Positions 47,969-56,144 are shown, numbered from the stretch's first letter. The stretch is 64,000 nucleotides of DNA from Leptotrichia trevisanii DSM 22070 (GCF_000482505.1 NZ_AXVL01000011.1:1-64000), one strand, 5' to 3'. Numbers and translations are program-made. Notes: generated by a model from the sequence alone, not told the origin.

Positions 47969-48247
47969 CTACTTTTCTTTTTTCTTTCCATAGATATAAA
48001 ACCAGGCTGCAAGAAATATAATTGATGGCAGTAATGATATATTGATGTTTGTTTTATTACTATTATTAAAAACTTTGTTGTGGTTATCAAAAGTTTGCTG
48101 TAAAAGATTTTCCCTTAACATATCGCTTGGCAAATTTGTAGGATCCATATAATAATCATACCCCATAAATGCGTGTAACTGTTGTGATATAAAAATCCCT
48201 GCTCCAATAATTGTTATAACAAATAATTTTTTAAAATTTAATTTCAT
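47969..48247 (-). CDS. Chimeric small protein: DUF6683-type N-terminus with a membrane tail
   Basis: 92 aa. Residues 1-27 are a signal peptide very like those of the DUF6683-like proteins (KLNFKKLFVITIIGAGIFIS), and FMGYDYYMDP plus LLQQTFDNHNKVFNNSN match the N-terminal part of 44897-45673. The conserved core is absent; instead a C-terminal helix (SLLPSIIFLAAWFYIYGKKK) follows. It looks like a truncated paralogue. It follows 48275-48808 by 27 nt. Confidence 0.55.
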   Translation of the reverse strand: MKLNFKKLFVITIIGAGIFISQQLHAFMGYDYYMDPTNLPSDMLRENLLQQTFDNHNKVFNNSNKTNINISLLPSIIFLAAWFYIYGKKKEK

Positions 48248-48274
48248 AGTTCTTTCCTCCTAAAATTTGGTTTT

Positions 48275-48808
48275 CTACATTTTCTGTCTTTTAATAAAAC
48301 TTATTACAAAAAAAACTATTCCTACAGCTAAAAGAGGAGTATTTTTTATTAAAATTCCAATAGCCAGAGCGTATGTTCCTCCCCATGCAAATTTTTTAAC
48401 AAAACCATGTTCCTCTATCTTTTTATTAATTTTCGCTTCCATTTCTTTTAGCGTCAAAACCATATTATCAACCTTTTCTGCCATTTCCTTTTTATTTTCC
48501 CAAAGTCTCTCGTCATCTTTTGTCGTAAATCTCCAGCCACTTTTCAAAAGCATATTAATATAAATTTTATTATATAAAAAACTAAATACCGCCAATATCA
48601 GAAACATTAGTAAAGGCGACATCATATGAGATATAGCCATTATTGCCAAAAGTATCCAGCCGGTCTTCCAATCTTTCCTATAAAATGGAACAAGAAAACC
48701 GAAAAAAAAAGTTACCCAGGAAAATCCAATTTTCACTATCTTTATCTCTTCTTCTTTACCCAATGTTATTTCTTTTTTGAAGTAGCCATTTCCACTATTC
48801 ATTTCCAT
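48275..48808 (-). CDS. DUF2628-like membrane protein
   Basis: 177 aa from ATG 48808 (GGGAGG 9 nt upstream; an in-frame TTG at 48814 is less likely). VKIGFSWVTFFFGFLVPFYR, then two or three helices and NKIYINMLLKSGWRFTTKDD, is the DUF2628 pattern. A C-terminal helix (GILIKNTPLLAVGIVFFVIS) follows a coiled-coil linker. A paralogue is at 53317-54012. Function unknown. Confidence 0.65.
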   Translation of the reverse strand: MEMNSGNGYFKKEITLGKEEEIKIVKIGFSWVTFFFGFLVPFYRKDWKTGWILLAIMAISHMMSPLLMFLILAVFSFLYNKIYINMLLKSGWRFTTKDDERLWENKKEMAEKVDNMVLTLKEMEAKINKKIEEHGFVKKFAWGGTYALAIGILIKNTPLLAVGIVFFVISFIKRQKM

Positions 48809-48848
48809 ATCCAAAATCCTCCCATCATTTATTTAAAAATTTTATTTC

Positions 48849-48886
48849 ACTTTAACAATATGCTTTTTAGATTAAAAGAATATTAG
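48849..48886 (-). promoter_or_regulatory. Regulon element B (upstream of 48275-48808)
   Basis: Minus-strand TCTAATATTCTTTTAATC (48886-48869), 14 nt, TTAAAG (48854-48849). Differs from element A by one base in 18; the -10 match is weaker. Confidence 0.6.
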
Positions 48887-49052
48887 AGGAAAAAATCATT
48901 TTTATTTTTTTGGATAATTAAACTTGTAATTTGCTGAATATGAAATGTAGCAAAAAAATATTTAACAAGATTATACAAAAGAAATGAGAAAATTAAATAC
49001 AGGGATTTACGAAAATGAATAATCCCTGCAAAAATGAAAAAATTGAGAAAAT

Positions 49053-49586
49053 TTAGTAAACTACTTTCAATCCTTCCTCTTCCAGTTCCTGCTGTCTTAT
49101 TTCCAGAAACTGAACATTTATCATATAGAGAATTTGAAAAAGTTCATCATTTGTGCTAATTGAGTTATCTATAAAATCTCCAATAAATAACATATCCTGA
49201 AAAGCGAGTGCCTTATTTGTCGGAAGTTCCAGTAAATAATAGTCTCCTTCTTCTTTATTTATTGTCTGTTTTGTAAGATATTCAACTGCATAGTCTGAAG
49301 CTGTTATATAACGGTACATATCACCATCATATTTACACCTCATTTGAAATACGACAAGCCTTCTTTCCTTTAATGCTTTAACAATTTTAGGATTTGCCAC
49401 TTCAGGCGGTATTTCCTCATTTTTATATTTTTCTGTATCTTCATAAATTAATCTCGCTTTACTGTTTGTTTTTAGTTCTTTAGGAATATAGCACATAATT
49501 TTTTCAATCTGTTCCGCAGAGAGACTTGAACTAGAAAATATAAGTGCTAGTACAATAATTATTTTTTTCATTTTATTTCCTTTCAT
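49053..49586 (-). CDS. Exported protein of unknown family
   Basis: 177 aa. Signal peptide in the first ~23 residues (KIIIVLALIFSSSSLSAEQ; the first Met may be ATG 49571). Mature part acidic, with CYIPKELKTNSKARLIY near its start, a second Cys at MRCKYDGDMY, and a helical end. The promoter is standard (TTGAGA, 17 nt, TATAAT near 49640-49670) and lacks the regulon element. No family recognised. Confidence 0.55.
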   Translation of the reverse strand: MKGNKMKKIIIVLALIFSSSSLSAEQIEKIMCYIPKELKTNSKARLIYEDTEKYKNEEIPPEVANPKIVKALKERRLVVFQMRCKYDGDMYRYITASDYAVEYLTKQTINKEEGDYYLLELPTNKALAFQDMLFIGDFIDNSISTNDELFQILYMINVQFLEIRQQELEEEGLKVVY

Positions 49587-49732
49587 ATGTGCAACATAAA
49601 GTAAAAATTAGATTTTAAAGTTGTTTAAATACATTATATAACAGAAAAAGGTTTTTCTCAAATAAAATCTTTAAAAATAGCTGAAAGTTACTTTACTACA
49701 AAATAAAATAAATAGAAATAGAATAAAATATC

Positions 49733-49770
49733 TCTCATTTTATTTTAATATTCTAATGGTAGATTATTTT
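49733..49770 (+). promoter_or_regulatory. Regulon element E (upstream of the CPBP gene)
   Basis: TCTCATTTTATTTTAATA (49733-49750), 14 nt, TATTTT (49765-49770). This is the only copy on the plus strand, and it points at the only plus-strand gene of the island. Confidence 0.65.
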
Positions 49771-49804
49771 ACAAGAACAATTCATGAAAGGAAGAACAAT
49801 CAAA

Positions 49805-50401
49805 ATGGAAAAAAATATTAATAAATCTAAAATGGAAGAATTGGGACTACTGATATTAAATACAGCCTGCTACTCAGCATTAATTATAACATCTGTAATA
49901 ATTTTACTTACCGTTTTAAGTTCTTTGTTATCAAAAAAGATAATTCTTGCCGATTATTCAAAACAGTCTTTTGAAGTTAATGAACTGCTTAAATTTCTAG
50001 TATTTTACCCTATTGGGGAAGAGCTCTTATTGAGAGGACTAATACTTCAATTTTTAAAGAAAAAGACAAAATATGCCAATTTAATTCAGGCTATAATTTT
50101 TGGAATACTTCACCTGAATCCAATTAAATTTATATACACAACAATATCAGGTATCTTTTTCGGAAATGTACGGCTAAGACCCAATCCCATCTGGTGGATA
50201 ATTTTATTACATTCGACATTCAATCTTGTTTCGATATTTCTATATAAGCCTTTTATGATTATAGTTGAAAGAATATTTCATCTTCAAAATATTCCAATAA
50301 TAACATTAATTATCGTATTTATTCCACCTTTATTCATATTTGATTATACTCTTAAACAACTTAAAAATAAATTTAATTATGAAAAACTTTACAAAGCATA
50401 A
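49805..50401 (+). CDS. CPBP-family intramembrane glutamic protease
   Basis: 198 aa from ATG 49805, with AAAGGAA about 10 nt upstream (the in-frame ATG at 49784 precedes that site). Four or more helices; EELLLRG (the EExxxR motif, near residue 75) and FGILHLNP (FxxxH) plus HSTFN are the conserved CPBP/Abi residues. Such proteins cleave prenylated peptides in eukaryotes; in bacteria they are linked to bacteriocin self-immunity and peptide processing. Divergent from its neighbours but sharing their regulon element. Confidence 0.85.
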   Translation: MEKNINKSKMEELGLLILNTACYSALIITSVIILLTVLSSLLSKKIILADYSKQSFEVNELLKFLVFYPIGEELLLRGLILQFLKKKTKYANLIQAIIFGILHLNPIKFIYTTISGIFFGNVRLRPNPIWWIILLHSTFNLVSIFLYKPFMIIVERIFHLQNIPIITLIIVFIPPLFIFDYTLKQLKNKFNYEKLYKA

Positions 50402-50413
50402 TTTTTTAACAAA

Positions 50414-50454
50414 AAATACCCTCTTCAGTATATCAAACTTTAGAGGATATTTTA
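50414..50454. terminator. Bidirectional terminator between CPBP and PepSY genes
   Basis: ATACCCTCT and AGAGGATAT arms flanked by A- and T-rich runs, between two converging genes. Confidence 0.6.
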
Positions 50455-50459
50455 CTTTA

Positions 50460-51071
50460 CTAATTTTCATTTACTTCCCATTTTATTACTTCACCTGTTA
50501 TAGCATCAATGTCGAACTTGTATTCTGTATTTTTATATACTATTCTTCCTTCATAAATCATTTTTCCTTTTTCATTATCCAGTTGAATATTTGTAACATT
50601 AATTTTTTTCGCACCAGTAATCCGTGCGACTGCTATTTCTTTTGCTTTTTCAATTCCAATATATTTTGGTGTTTTTCTTATTTCTGTATCACTGCCATTT
50701 GTATTAATGATTTTACCATCATCTCTTATTGTTGTTGAAGCCGATACTCGGTCTTTTTGGCTGTAACTCAGAACTTTTCCTGTATTCGCATCAATGTTAT
50801 ATTTATATTTTTTCCGTTCTGTATAAAATTCTATTTCATATATAAATTTCTTATTTTCCTTATCCAGACGAATTTTAGTCATTTTTGCAGTATTTTTTGC
50901 CACTTTTGAATGGTCTAACGCAAGCTGCTTTGCCTGTGCAATCGAAATTTTTACATCAACATTCAGAACTCTTACTGTTTTAGTCTCTTTAGCTGAATTT
51001 CCATTTGCAGGAACTCCCATTACTGTAATAAAAAATACTATAAGTAATTTTTTCAAAAAATTATTTTTCAT
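50460..51071 (-). CDS. Exported protein with two PepSY domains
   Basis: 203 aa. Signal peptide (~1-26), then two PepSY repeats: KISIAQAKQLALDHSKVA with YKYNIDANTGKVLSYSQKD, and IGIEKAKEIAVARITGA with YKFDIDAITGEVIKWEVNE. PepSY domains inhibit peptidases or modulate envelope signalling. The start overlaps the histidine kinase stop by 4 nt, so it is the third gene of a regulator-kinase-PepSY operon, a known arrangement in Firmicutes-type two-component systems. Confidence 0.88.
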   Translation of the reverse strand: MKNNFLKKLLIVFFITVMGVPANGNSAKETKTVRVLNVDVKISIAQAKQLALDHSKVAKNTAKMTKIRLDKENKKFIYEIEFYTERKKYKYNIDANTGKVLSYSQKDRVSASTTIRDDGKIINTNGSDTEIRKTPKYIGIEKAKEIAVARITGAKKINVTNIQLDNEKGKMIYEGRIVYKNTEYKFDIDAITGEVIKWEVNEN

Positions 51072-52432
51072 TTTCCCTCCTTTTTCAACTTAAATACAAA
51101 CGAACTTCCTTTTCCAATTTCACTTTCCACATAAATCTCTCCGTTATGTGCCTCTATAATCCATTTTACCATTGATAATCCAAGCCCTATATTTTCTGTT
51201 GTTCTAGAACTTTCCACCTGATAAAATCGCCCCCATATTTTAGGTATATCTTCTTTTTCTATACCGATTCCATCATCAATAATTTTACATATTGCAAAAT
51301 TTTTATCCTGTGACAGTTTTATCCATATGTTTCCATTTTCATAACCATAGTTAACTGCATTTGAAATTAAATTTACAAAAATTCTCATAATCATGGTCTC
51401 ATCGCCAACAATAAAAATATCTTCCTCTATTTCAGAATGAATTTTTATATTTTTACTGTCTGCATTATGTTGCTGACTGTCAGCAATAAGATGTGCCATT
51501 TCACTTATATTTATTTTATCAAAATTAAGTTTCTGATTTCCTCTGTCCATTCTCGATAAAGTCAGAAGCTGTGAAATTAATTTTGACATCTTTTTAGTTT
51601 CATCAAGCACAGAAGAAATTGTATTTCTGGCATTTTCTATTGAAGTGAGATTTTCAAGACCGTATTCACATTCGGAAATTATAATTGATACAGGTGTCCG
51701 CAGCTCGTGTGAAACATCTGATGTAAACTGTGCTTCTCTTTCAAAGGAACTTTGCAGTCTGTCAAACATTGTATCAAATGTATTTGCCAAAGTATAAATT
51801 TCATCATTTCCTTCTCCAATATTAATTCTTTGTGTCAAATCATTTCCCTCATTTATTTTCTCCACAGCTCCCCTTATTTTTTCTATTGGTTTAAATGCTT
51901 TTTTTGTTATAAAGTATCCACTTATTGCTGAAAATAACAAGAAAAATGGTAATACAATCAGAGAAATTAAAACAATTGTTTCAATAATATTTTCCACTTC
52001 TGTTGCAGGAGCAATTCCACGAATATGAATAATGCCATAGCCTGAAAAATTCTTTTTGCTGTCAAAAATATACCATTTTTTATTTTTATGTTTTATAATT
52101 CTTACATCATTTTTATCGGAAAAAGTTTCATCATATTCAAAATCCAATGGAATATCCCCATAAATAAATCCTGTTTCATCATCATAAACCGACAAATGAA
52201 CATTATTATTAAAAATAATAAAATCATTGTCAATAGTAAGTTCACCATCATAAACTTCAATTTCGTCGAATGCCGAAACTACAGAACTTTTCAAATTTTT
52301 ATAAGCGTTTGCCCGTACAAGATTTTCACTAATATAAATTATTGTTATAAGAAATATGACTATAAGACTTATCATAAGACCGATATACCAGAAAGTTATT
52401 TTGGACTTTATAGAAAGTTTATTCATTTTCAT
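51068..52432 (-). CDS. Sensor histidine kinase (HAMP-HisKA-HATPase)
   Basis: 454 aa. TM1 ~13-34, extracytoplasmic sensor ~35-149, TM2 ~150-176, HAMP ~175-228, phospho-acceptor His242 in SDVSHELRTPVSI, N box NLISNAVNYGYENGN, G boxes DDGIGIEKEDIP and GLGLSM. It phosphorylates the response regulator encoded just upstream (14-nt overlap). The sensed signal is unknown; a downstream PepSY protein and a regulon of envelope genes suggest envelope or peptide stress. Confidence 0.95.
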   Translation of the reverse strand: MKMNKLSIKSKITFWYIGLMISLIVIFLITIIYISENLVRANAYKNLKSSVVSAFDEIEVYDGELTIDNDFIIFNNNVHLSVYDDETGFIYGDIPLDFEYDETFSDKNDVRIIKHKNKKWYIFDSKKNFSGYGIIHIRGIAPATEVENIIETIVLISLIVLPFFLLFSAISGYFITKKAFKPIEKIRGAVEKINEGNDLTQRINIGEGNDEIYTLANTFDTMFDRLQSSFEREAQFTSDVSHELRTPVSIIISECEYGLENLTSIENARNTISSVLDETKKMSKLISQLLTLSRMDRGNQKLNFDKINISEMAHLIADSQQHNADSKNIKIHSEIEEDIFIVGDETMIMRIFVNLISNAVNYGYENGNIWIKLSQDKNFAICKIIDDGIGIEKEDIPKIWGRFYQVESSRTTENIGLGLSMVKWIIEAHNGEIYVESEIGKGSSFVFKLKKEGK

Positions 52433-53102
52433 TATCGACCCTCAGGACATAACCCAATCCACGAATGGTATGAATAAGTTTCGGAGTATAGTTGTCATCA
52501 ATCTTTTTCCTCAAATATCTGATGTAAACATCTATAACATTGGTTCCACCTTCATAGTCATAATTCCATATGTGATCTTCTATTCTTTCTCTTGATAAAA
52601 TTTTTCCTTTATTTCGTATTAAGTATTCCAAAACAGAATATTCCCTAGCTGAGAGTTTTATAAGTATGTCATCCCTGAAAACTGTTTTAGCATCAAGGTC
52701 AACCTTAAGATTAGCTATTGTAACTACATTATCGGCATTTCCGGAATTACGTCTTAAAAGCACACGGATACGGGCCATAAGTTCTTCAAAGATAAAAGGT
52801 TTTACAAGATAGTCGTCTGCTCCATAATCTAGCCCTTTCACTTTATCATCTATATTGTCTCTTGCAGTTAAAAGCAGTATTGGAACTTTATTTTTCTTTG
52901 CCCTTATTCTTTTAATCACTTCAAATCCATCAAGTTTTGGAAGCATAATATCTAGAATTATTGCATCATATTCAGTTCCTTCCACGTATCTGATTGCTTC
53001 CTCTCCGTCAAAACAGCTGTCAACTCCATAATATTCCTTTTTAAGCTTTTTTGTAATAAGTTCGTTCAACTTCTTTTCATCTTCTACAACTAGTAATCTC
53101 AT
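52419..53102 (-). CDS. OmpR-family response regulator
   Basis: 227 aa. Receiver domain with acidic pocket Glu7/Asp8, phospho-acceptor Asp51 (DIMLPKLDGF), Thr79 and Lys101. The C-terminal winged helix (SAREYSVLEYLIRNKGKILS; VYIRYLRKKIDDNYTPKLIH; RGLGYVLR) is the OmpR/PhoB DNA-binding type, which usually recognises direct repeats with 10-11 nt period. Candidate binding elements occur in five local promoters, including its own operon's. Confidence 0.95.
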   Translation of the reverse strand: MRLLVVEDEKKLNELITKKLKKEYYGVDSCFDGEEAIRYVEGTEYDAIILDIMLPKLDGFEVIKRIRAKKNKVPILLLTARDNIDDKVKGLDYGADDYLVKPFIFEELMARIRVLLRRNSGNADNVVTIANLKVDLDAKTVFRDDILIKLSAREYSVLEYLIRNKGKILSRERIEDHIWNYDYEGGTNVIDVYIRYLRKKIDDNYTPKLIHTIRGLGYVLRVDNENE

Positions 53103-53326
53103 TATCTTTCACTCTCTTCCATCTCCAGCAGGACACACCGATTCTCTTCACAAAATAATTTTAATTGCTCCATTTTTTCTTTTTTTTCACATTTTTTCTC
53201 ACTTTCTGTGAACGGTTCATTTTTATTATACCTCATAAATGCTGTTAAAAACAGAGAAAGAATAAAAAGTTTTTTTATTGTGTTTCTATAATTTCCAGAT
53301 TTAATTAAATATTTTCTTATTTCCAT
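53102..53326 (-). CDS. Small membrane-associated protein
   Basis: 74 aa, basic N-terminus with one short hydrophobic stretch (KKLFILSLFLTAFMRY) and a charged tail with two Cys. It overlaps the preceding DUF2628-like gene by 10 nt and the response-regulator start by 1 nt, which supports real translation. Function unknown; tightly coupled to the two-component system. Confidence 0.45.
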   Translation of the reverse strand: MEIRKYLIKSGNYRNTIKKLFILSLFLTAFMRYNKNEPFTESEKKCEKKEKMEQLKLFCEENRCVLLEMEESER

Positions 53327-54012
53327 TTTATTTTATCCTTATTTTTTACAGCTAAAAATGCTCCTCCACCTGTCAGTCCAGCTCCTAAAAGAATTAAAAC
53401 AATATTTGCCGTAAAAACACCTAGAACAAGCGAAACAAGTCCACCACCGATTAATCTTGCCACAAATTTCTGAATTGTACGGTTTTTATAATTCGTTTCA
53501 GGATTACTTGGATTATTATAAGAATTGCTAGTATTTACATTGTCAATACTATTGTTATTCATATCACGAAAATTACTATTATTCTTAGTTTCCTTAAATT
53601 CGATAGCTTCAGTTTTTCCTGATTGTTGTGTTTCACAATTTTCAGCTTCTTTCATCACTCTTCCTCCATTACTTCTAAAAGAATTATTTGTATCATTAAA
53701 TAAAATTCCATTCATTTTCAAAACCTGTGCATCTTCTTCTGAAAATGGATACCATCCTTGTTTAATAAGTTTTTTGACATACATTTCATTATATTTAAGT
53801 CCAAATATAGCTGATAAAATAAATATCAATGGGAAAAATATCAGCCCAGCCGTACCAATTACGACAAAAGCAATTACGGCAGTCATATAATCCCCTTTAA
53901 TTAAAGGATATATAAATCCCAAAAAAAATGCTGCCTTTGAAAATCCAAACTTTACTTCTTTTCTTAAAATCCCATTTTCCAAAATTGCTCTTTTTCCATT
54001 TATCTGTTTCAT
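53317..54012 (-). CDS. DUF2628-like membrane protein, first gene of the two-component operon
   Basis: 231 aa. KFGFSKAAFFLGFIYPLIKG, helices to ~75, then NEMYVKKLIKQGWYPFSEED are DUF2628-like. A polar Asn-rich linker (~105-165) and two C-terminal helices (IGGGLVSLVLGVFTANIVLI; ending GGGAFLAVKNKDKIKWK) follow. AAAGGAG precedes the ATG. Its promoter has regulon element D, so the operon with the kinase and regulator is probably autoregulated. Confidence 0.65.
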   Translation of the reverse strand: MKQINGKRAILENGILRKEVKFGFSKAAFFLGFIYPLIKGDYMTAVIAFVVIGTAGLIFFPLIFILSAIFGLKYNEMYVKKLIKQGWYPFSEEDAQVLKMNGILFNDTNNSFRSNGGRVMKEAENCETQQSGKTEAIEFKETKNNSNFRDMNNNSIDNVNTSNSYNNPSNPETNYKNRTIQKFVARLIGGGLVSLVLGVFTANIVLILLGAGLTGGGAFLAVKNKDKIKWK

Positions 54013-54057
54013 AAGTAATCATCTCCTTTTATTTATCGTTATATATTTATATTTTCA

Positions 54058-54095
54058 AAAATATGATATTATCAAAACATTAAAGTAAAATGAGA
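54058..54095 (-). promoter_or_regulatory. Regulon element D (upstream of the two-component operon)
   Basis: Minus-strand TCTCATTTTACTTTAATG (54095-54078), 14 nt, TATTTT (54063-54058). Confidence 0.65.
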
Positions 54096-54141
54096 GCTTT
54101 TATATTTTTTAAATTTGTAGCAATATATTATACAATCTATA

Positions 54142-54175
54142 ATAAAAAAAGAAAAACCCAGAAAATTTTCTGAGT
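54142..54175 (-). terminator. rnpB terminator
   Basis: CTCAGAAAA and TTTTCTGGG arms followed on the minus strand by a long T-run. Confidence 0.8.
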
Positions 54176-54180
54176 TTGAT

Positions 54181-54523
54181 AGGCTTTGGTATAAGCCGGA
54201 TTCTGTATTTGTTAATCATTTATCTAAATCAATAATTACTTACGGATTTTAGCGAGCTACCAATCAAGCCAAGACGGGCCGCCTCTTAGATAGCTTTCTG
54301 CTTGCCCTTGCTTTGAGAGGGGTTTACCTAGCTAATTTAATTCCTTAAATTACTGGTAGTCTCTTACACTACCTTTTCACCCTTACCTGAAAGAACAGGC
54401 GGTTTATTTTCTGTGGCACTTTCCTTAAGATTTCTCCCAGCAGCCGTTAGCTGCCTCCCTTGCCCTGCAAAGTCCAGACTTTCCTCTTAAAAATAAATTT
54501 TCAAGCGATTAACTCCAAAACCT
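54181..54523 (-). ncRNA. rnpB: RNase P RNA, type A
   Basis: About 343 nt. P1 arms AGGTTTTGG (5') and CCAAAGCCT (3') pair. Conserved regions are readable on the minus strand: GAGGAAAGTCTGGACT (CR I), GGGAGAAAT, the central CAGGGTAAGGGTGAAA-like segment, AGAGGCGGCCCGTCTTGGC and the final AATCCGGCTTATACC. The catalytic RNA matures tRNA 5' ends. Ends are set by P1 and may be a few nt off. Confidence 0.95.
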
Positions 54524-54565
54524 GAATTTATAGTATCATTTTTCCTCTCTTTTTGTCAATTTAAT

Positions 54566-54886
54566 TTATCTATTTTTCAAAACAATCTCCACAATATCCT
54601 TCGCTCTAAGCCCATAATTTGTAAGCATAGTTTCCCCATCCGCACTTTGCCCAAAAATATCCTGTATTCCATGTTTTATCACTTTTGTCGGATGAACTTC
54701 TGATAAGTATTCTGAAACTGCACTTCCAAGTCCACCAATCACAGAATGTTCCTCACTTGTTACAATAAATTTACACTCTTTTGCAGCTTTTAGAACTGTT
54801 TCCATATCTAGCGGTTTTATTGTGGAAACATTGACTACTCTCGCTTTTATACCTTTTTCTTCTAGTAATTTAGAAGCCTCATCTGA
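54566..54886 (-). pseudogene. Transketolase C-terminal fragment
   Basis: Minus-strand reading gives DEASKLLEEKGIKARVVNVS then TIKPLDMETVLKAAKECKFI and ends AKDIVEIVLKNR: the C-terminal domain of transketolase or a transketolase C-terminal subunit. Upstream of about 54886 the homology stops and no start codon with a Shine-Dalgarno exists, so roughly two-thirds of the expected subunit is missing. The break coincides with the start of the region holding an inverted repeat at 54927-54987. Confidence 0.8.
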
Positions 54887-54926
54887 AAAAAGGCGGTATC
54901 TAACTAATTAACAATTTAACAAAGAG

Positions 54927-54987
54927 ACTGTGGCTAGAGCCTTTTTAAAACCATCAAGTGGTAGGAGGAGATTAACTAGTCCACAGT
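54927..54987. repeat. Inverted repeat at the transketolase-livF junction
   Basis: ACTGTGGCTAG (54927-54937) and CTAGTCCACAGT (54976-54987) pair with one bulged base around a loop containing AGGAGGAG. It sits exactly at a truncation point and could be the end of a lost insertion element; no transposase remains. Confidence 0.4.
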
Positions 54988-55063
54988 ATCTTAATAATAG
55001 TATATTACAAAATCCTTGAAGAGGGATGTAAAAAACTACAAATATATTATACGAGGAGGAAAA

Positions 55064-55777
55064 GTGAATATTTTAAATGTAAATGATTTAAATGTATATT
55101 ATGGCGGAATTCATGCTATAAAAAACATTTCATTTCAGATAAAAAAAGGTGAAATCGTTTCTCTAATTGGTGCAAATGGTGCTGGAAAAACCTCCACACT
55201 TCACGCTATTTCAGGGCTTGTACCAATAAAATCAGGAGAAATTTCGCTAAGCGGAGAAAATGTAACTAATATTGATGCATACAAACTTGTCAGCCGTGGA
55301 ATGGCACACGTGCCAGAAGGACGTAGAATCTTTACAGAACTGACTGTACTGGAAAACTTGGAAATGGGAGCATTCACGAGAAACGACACAGATCAAATAA
55401 AAAAAGATATGGAACATATGTTTTCATTATTCCCAAGACTTGCTGAACGTAAAAAACAATTGGCAGGAACAATGAGTGGAGGAGAACAGCAAATGTTGGC
55501 AATGGCAAGAGCCTTAATGTCAAATCCTTCACTACTATTGTTAGATGAGCCGTCAATGGGGCTAGCACCATTATTAGTGCAGGAAATTTTCAACATAATT
55601 GTAAGAATTAATAAAGAAGAAAACGTAACTGTGCTGTTAGTAGAACAAAATGCCAATATGGCACTATCAATTGCAGACAGAGGCTACGTTCTGGAAACTG
55701 GGAAAATAATTCTGGAAGGAACAGGGAAGGAACTGCTTACAAATCCTGAAATTAAGAAGGCTTATCTGGGAGGATAG
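55064..55777 (+). CDS. livF: Branched-chain amino acid ABC transporter ATPase LivF
   Basis: 237 aa from GTG 55064, with GAGGAGGA ending 3 nt upstream; homology begins at NILNVNDLNVYYGG right after it. Walker A GANGAGKTS, LivF-type HVPEGRRIFTELTV, signature MSGGEQQMLAMARALM, Walker B LLLLDEPSMGLAP and the switch His-loop segment LLVEQNA are all intact. LivF normally works with LivG, LivH, LivM and a binding protein, none of which is in the window. So it is either an orphan left by rearrangement or serves permease genes elsewhere. Confidence 0.93.
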   Translation: MNILNVNDLNVYYGGIHAIKNISFQIKKGEIVSLIGANGAGKTSTLHAISGLVPIKSGEISLSGENVTNIDAYKLVSRGMAHVPEGRRIFTELTVLENLEMGAFTRNDTDQIKKDMEHMFSLFPRLAERKKQLAGTMSGGEQQMLAMARALMSNPSLLLLDEPSMGLAPLLVQEIFNIIVRINKEENVTVLLVEQNANMALSIADRGYVLETGKIILEGTGKELLTNPEIKKAYLGG

Positions 55778-55902
55778 GAAAAATTGGAATATTTGTTTTT
55801 GAAAAACTGTCTTGAAAAGTTTTTTAGCTTTTGGGGATGGTTTTTCGATTTGTAGGGAATTTTAAAAAAGAAAAAACTGAAATAGAAAATAATTTTTAAA
55901 GA

Positions 55903-55929
55903 AAAAAACTGGGGAAAATCCCAGTTTAT
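55903..55929 (+). terminator. livF terminator
   Basis: AAACTGGG and TCCCAGTTT arms with a 5-nt loop, preceded by A-runs and followed by a T-rich stretch; can also act on the minus strand. Confidence 0.7.
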
Positions 55930-55999
55930 ATTTTCCATTTTTATAGTAGATTTATTACACTATTTATTGTTATTAAAAAATAAAATTTTTTTATAGAGT

Positions 56000-56144
56000 T
56001 TAATATTCCAGAATATCATAAGAATGTCCATAATCTCTTATTGCAATTTGAACAGCTTCTTTTCTGCTGTCAGCAACAATTTGAAAAACTATTTGCTTTA
56101 TTGGTTGTTCGATTTATAGCTCTAATTGCATATTTTATTGCCAT
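56000..56144 (-). pseudogene. Frameshifted small gene
   Basis: An ATG at 56144 follows a good GAGGAG (56157-56162) and opens MAIKYAIRAINRTTNKANS before a stop. The next frame reads IVFQIVADSRKEAVQIAIRD and then YGHSYDILEY-stop at 56000. One net base shift joins them into a ~47-aa protein. The second half is protein-like, with an Asp/Tyr-rich end. No family recognised; a programmed shift or a sequencing error cannot be excluded. Confidence 0.4.
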
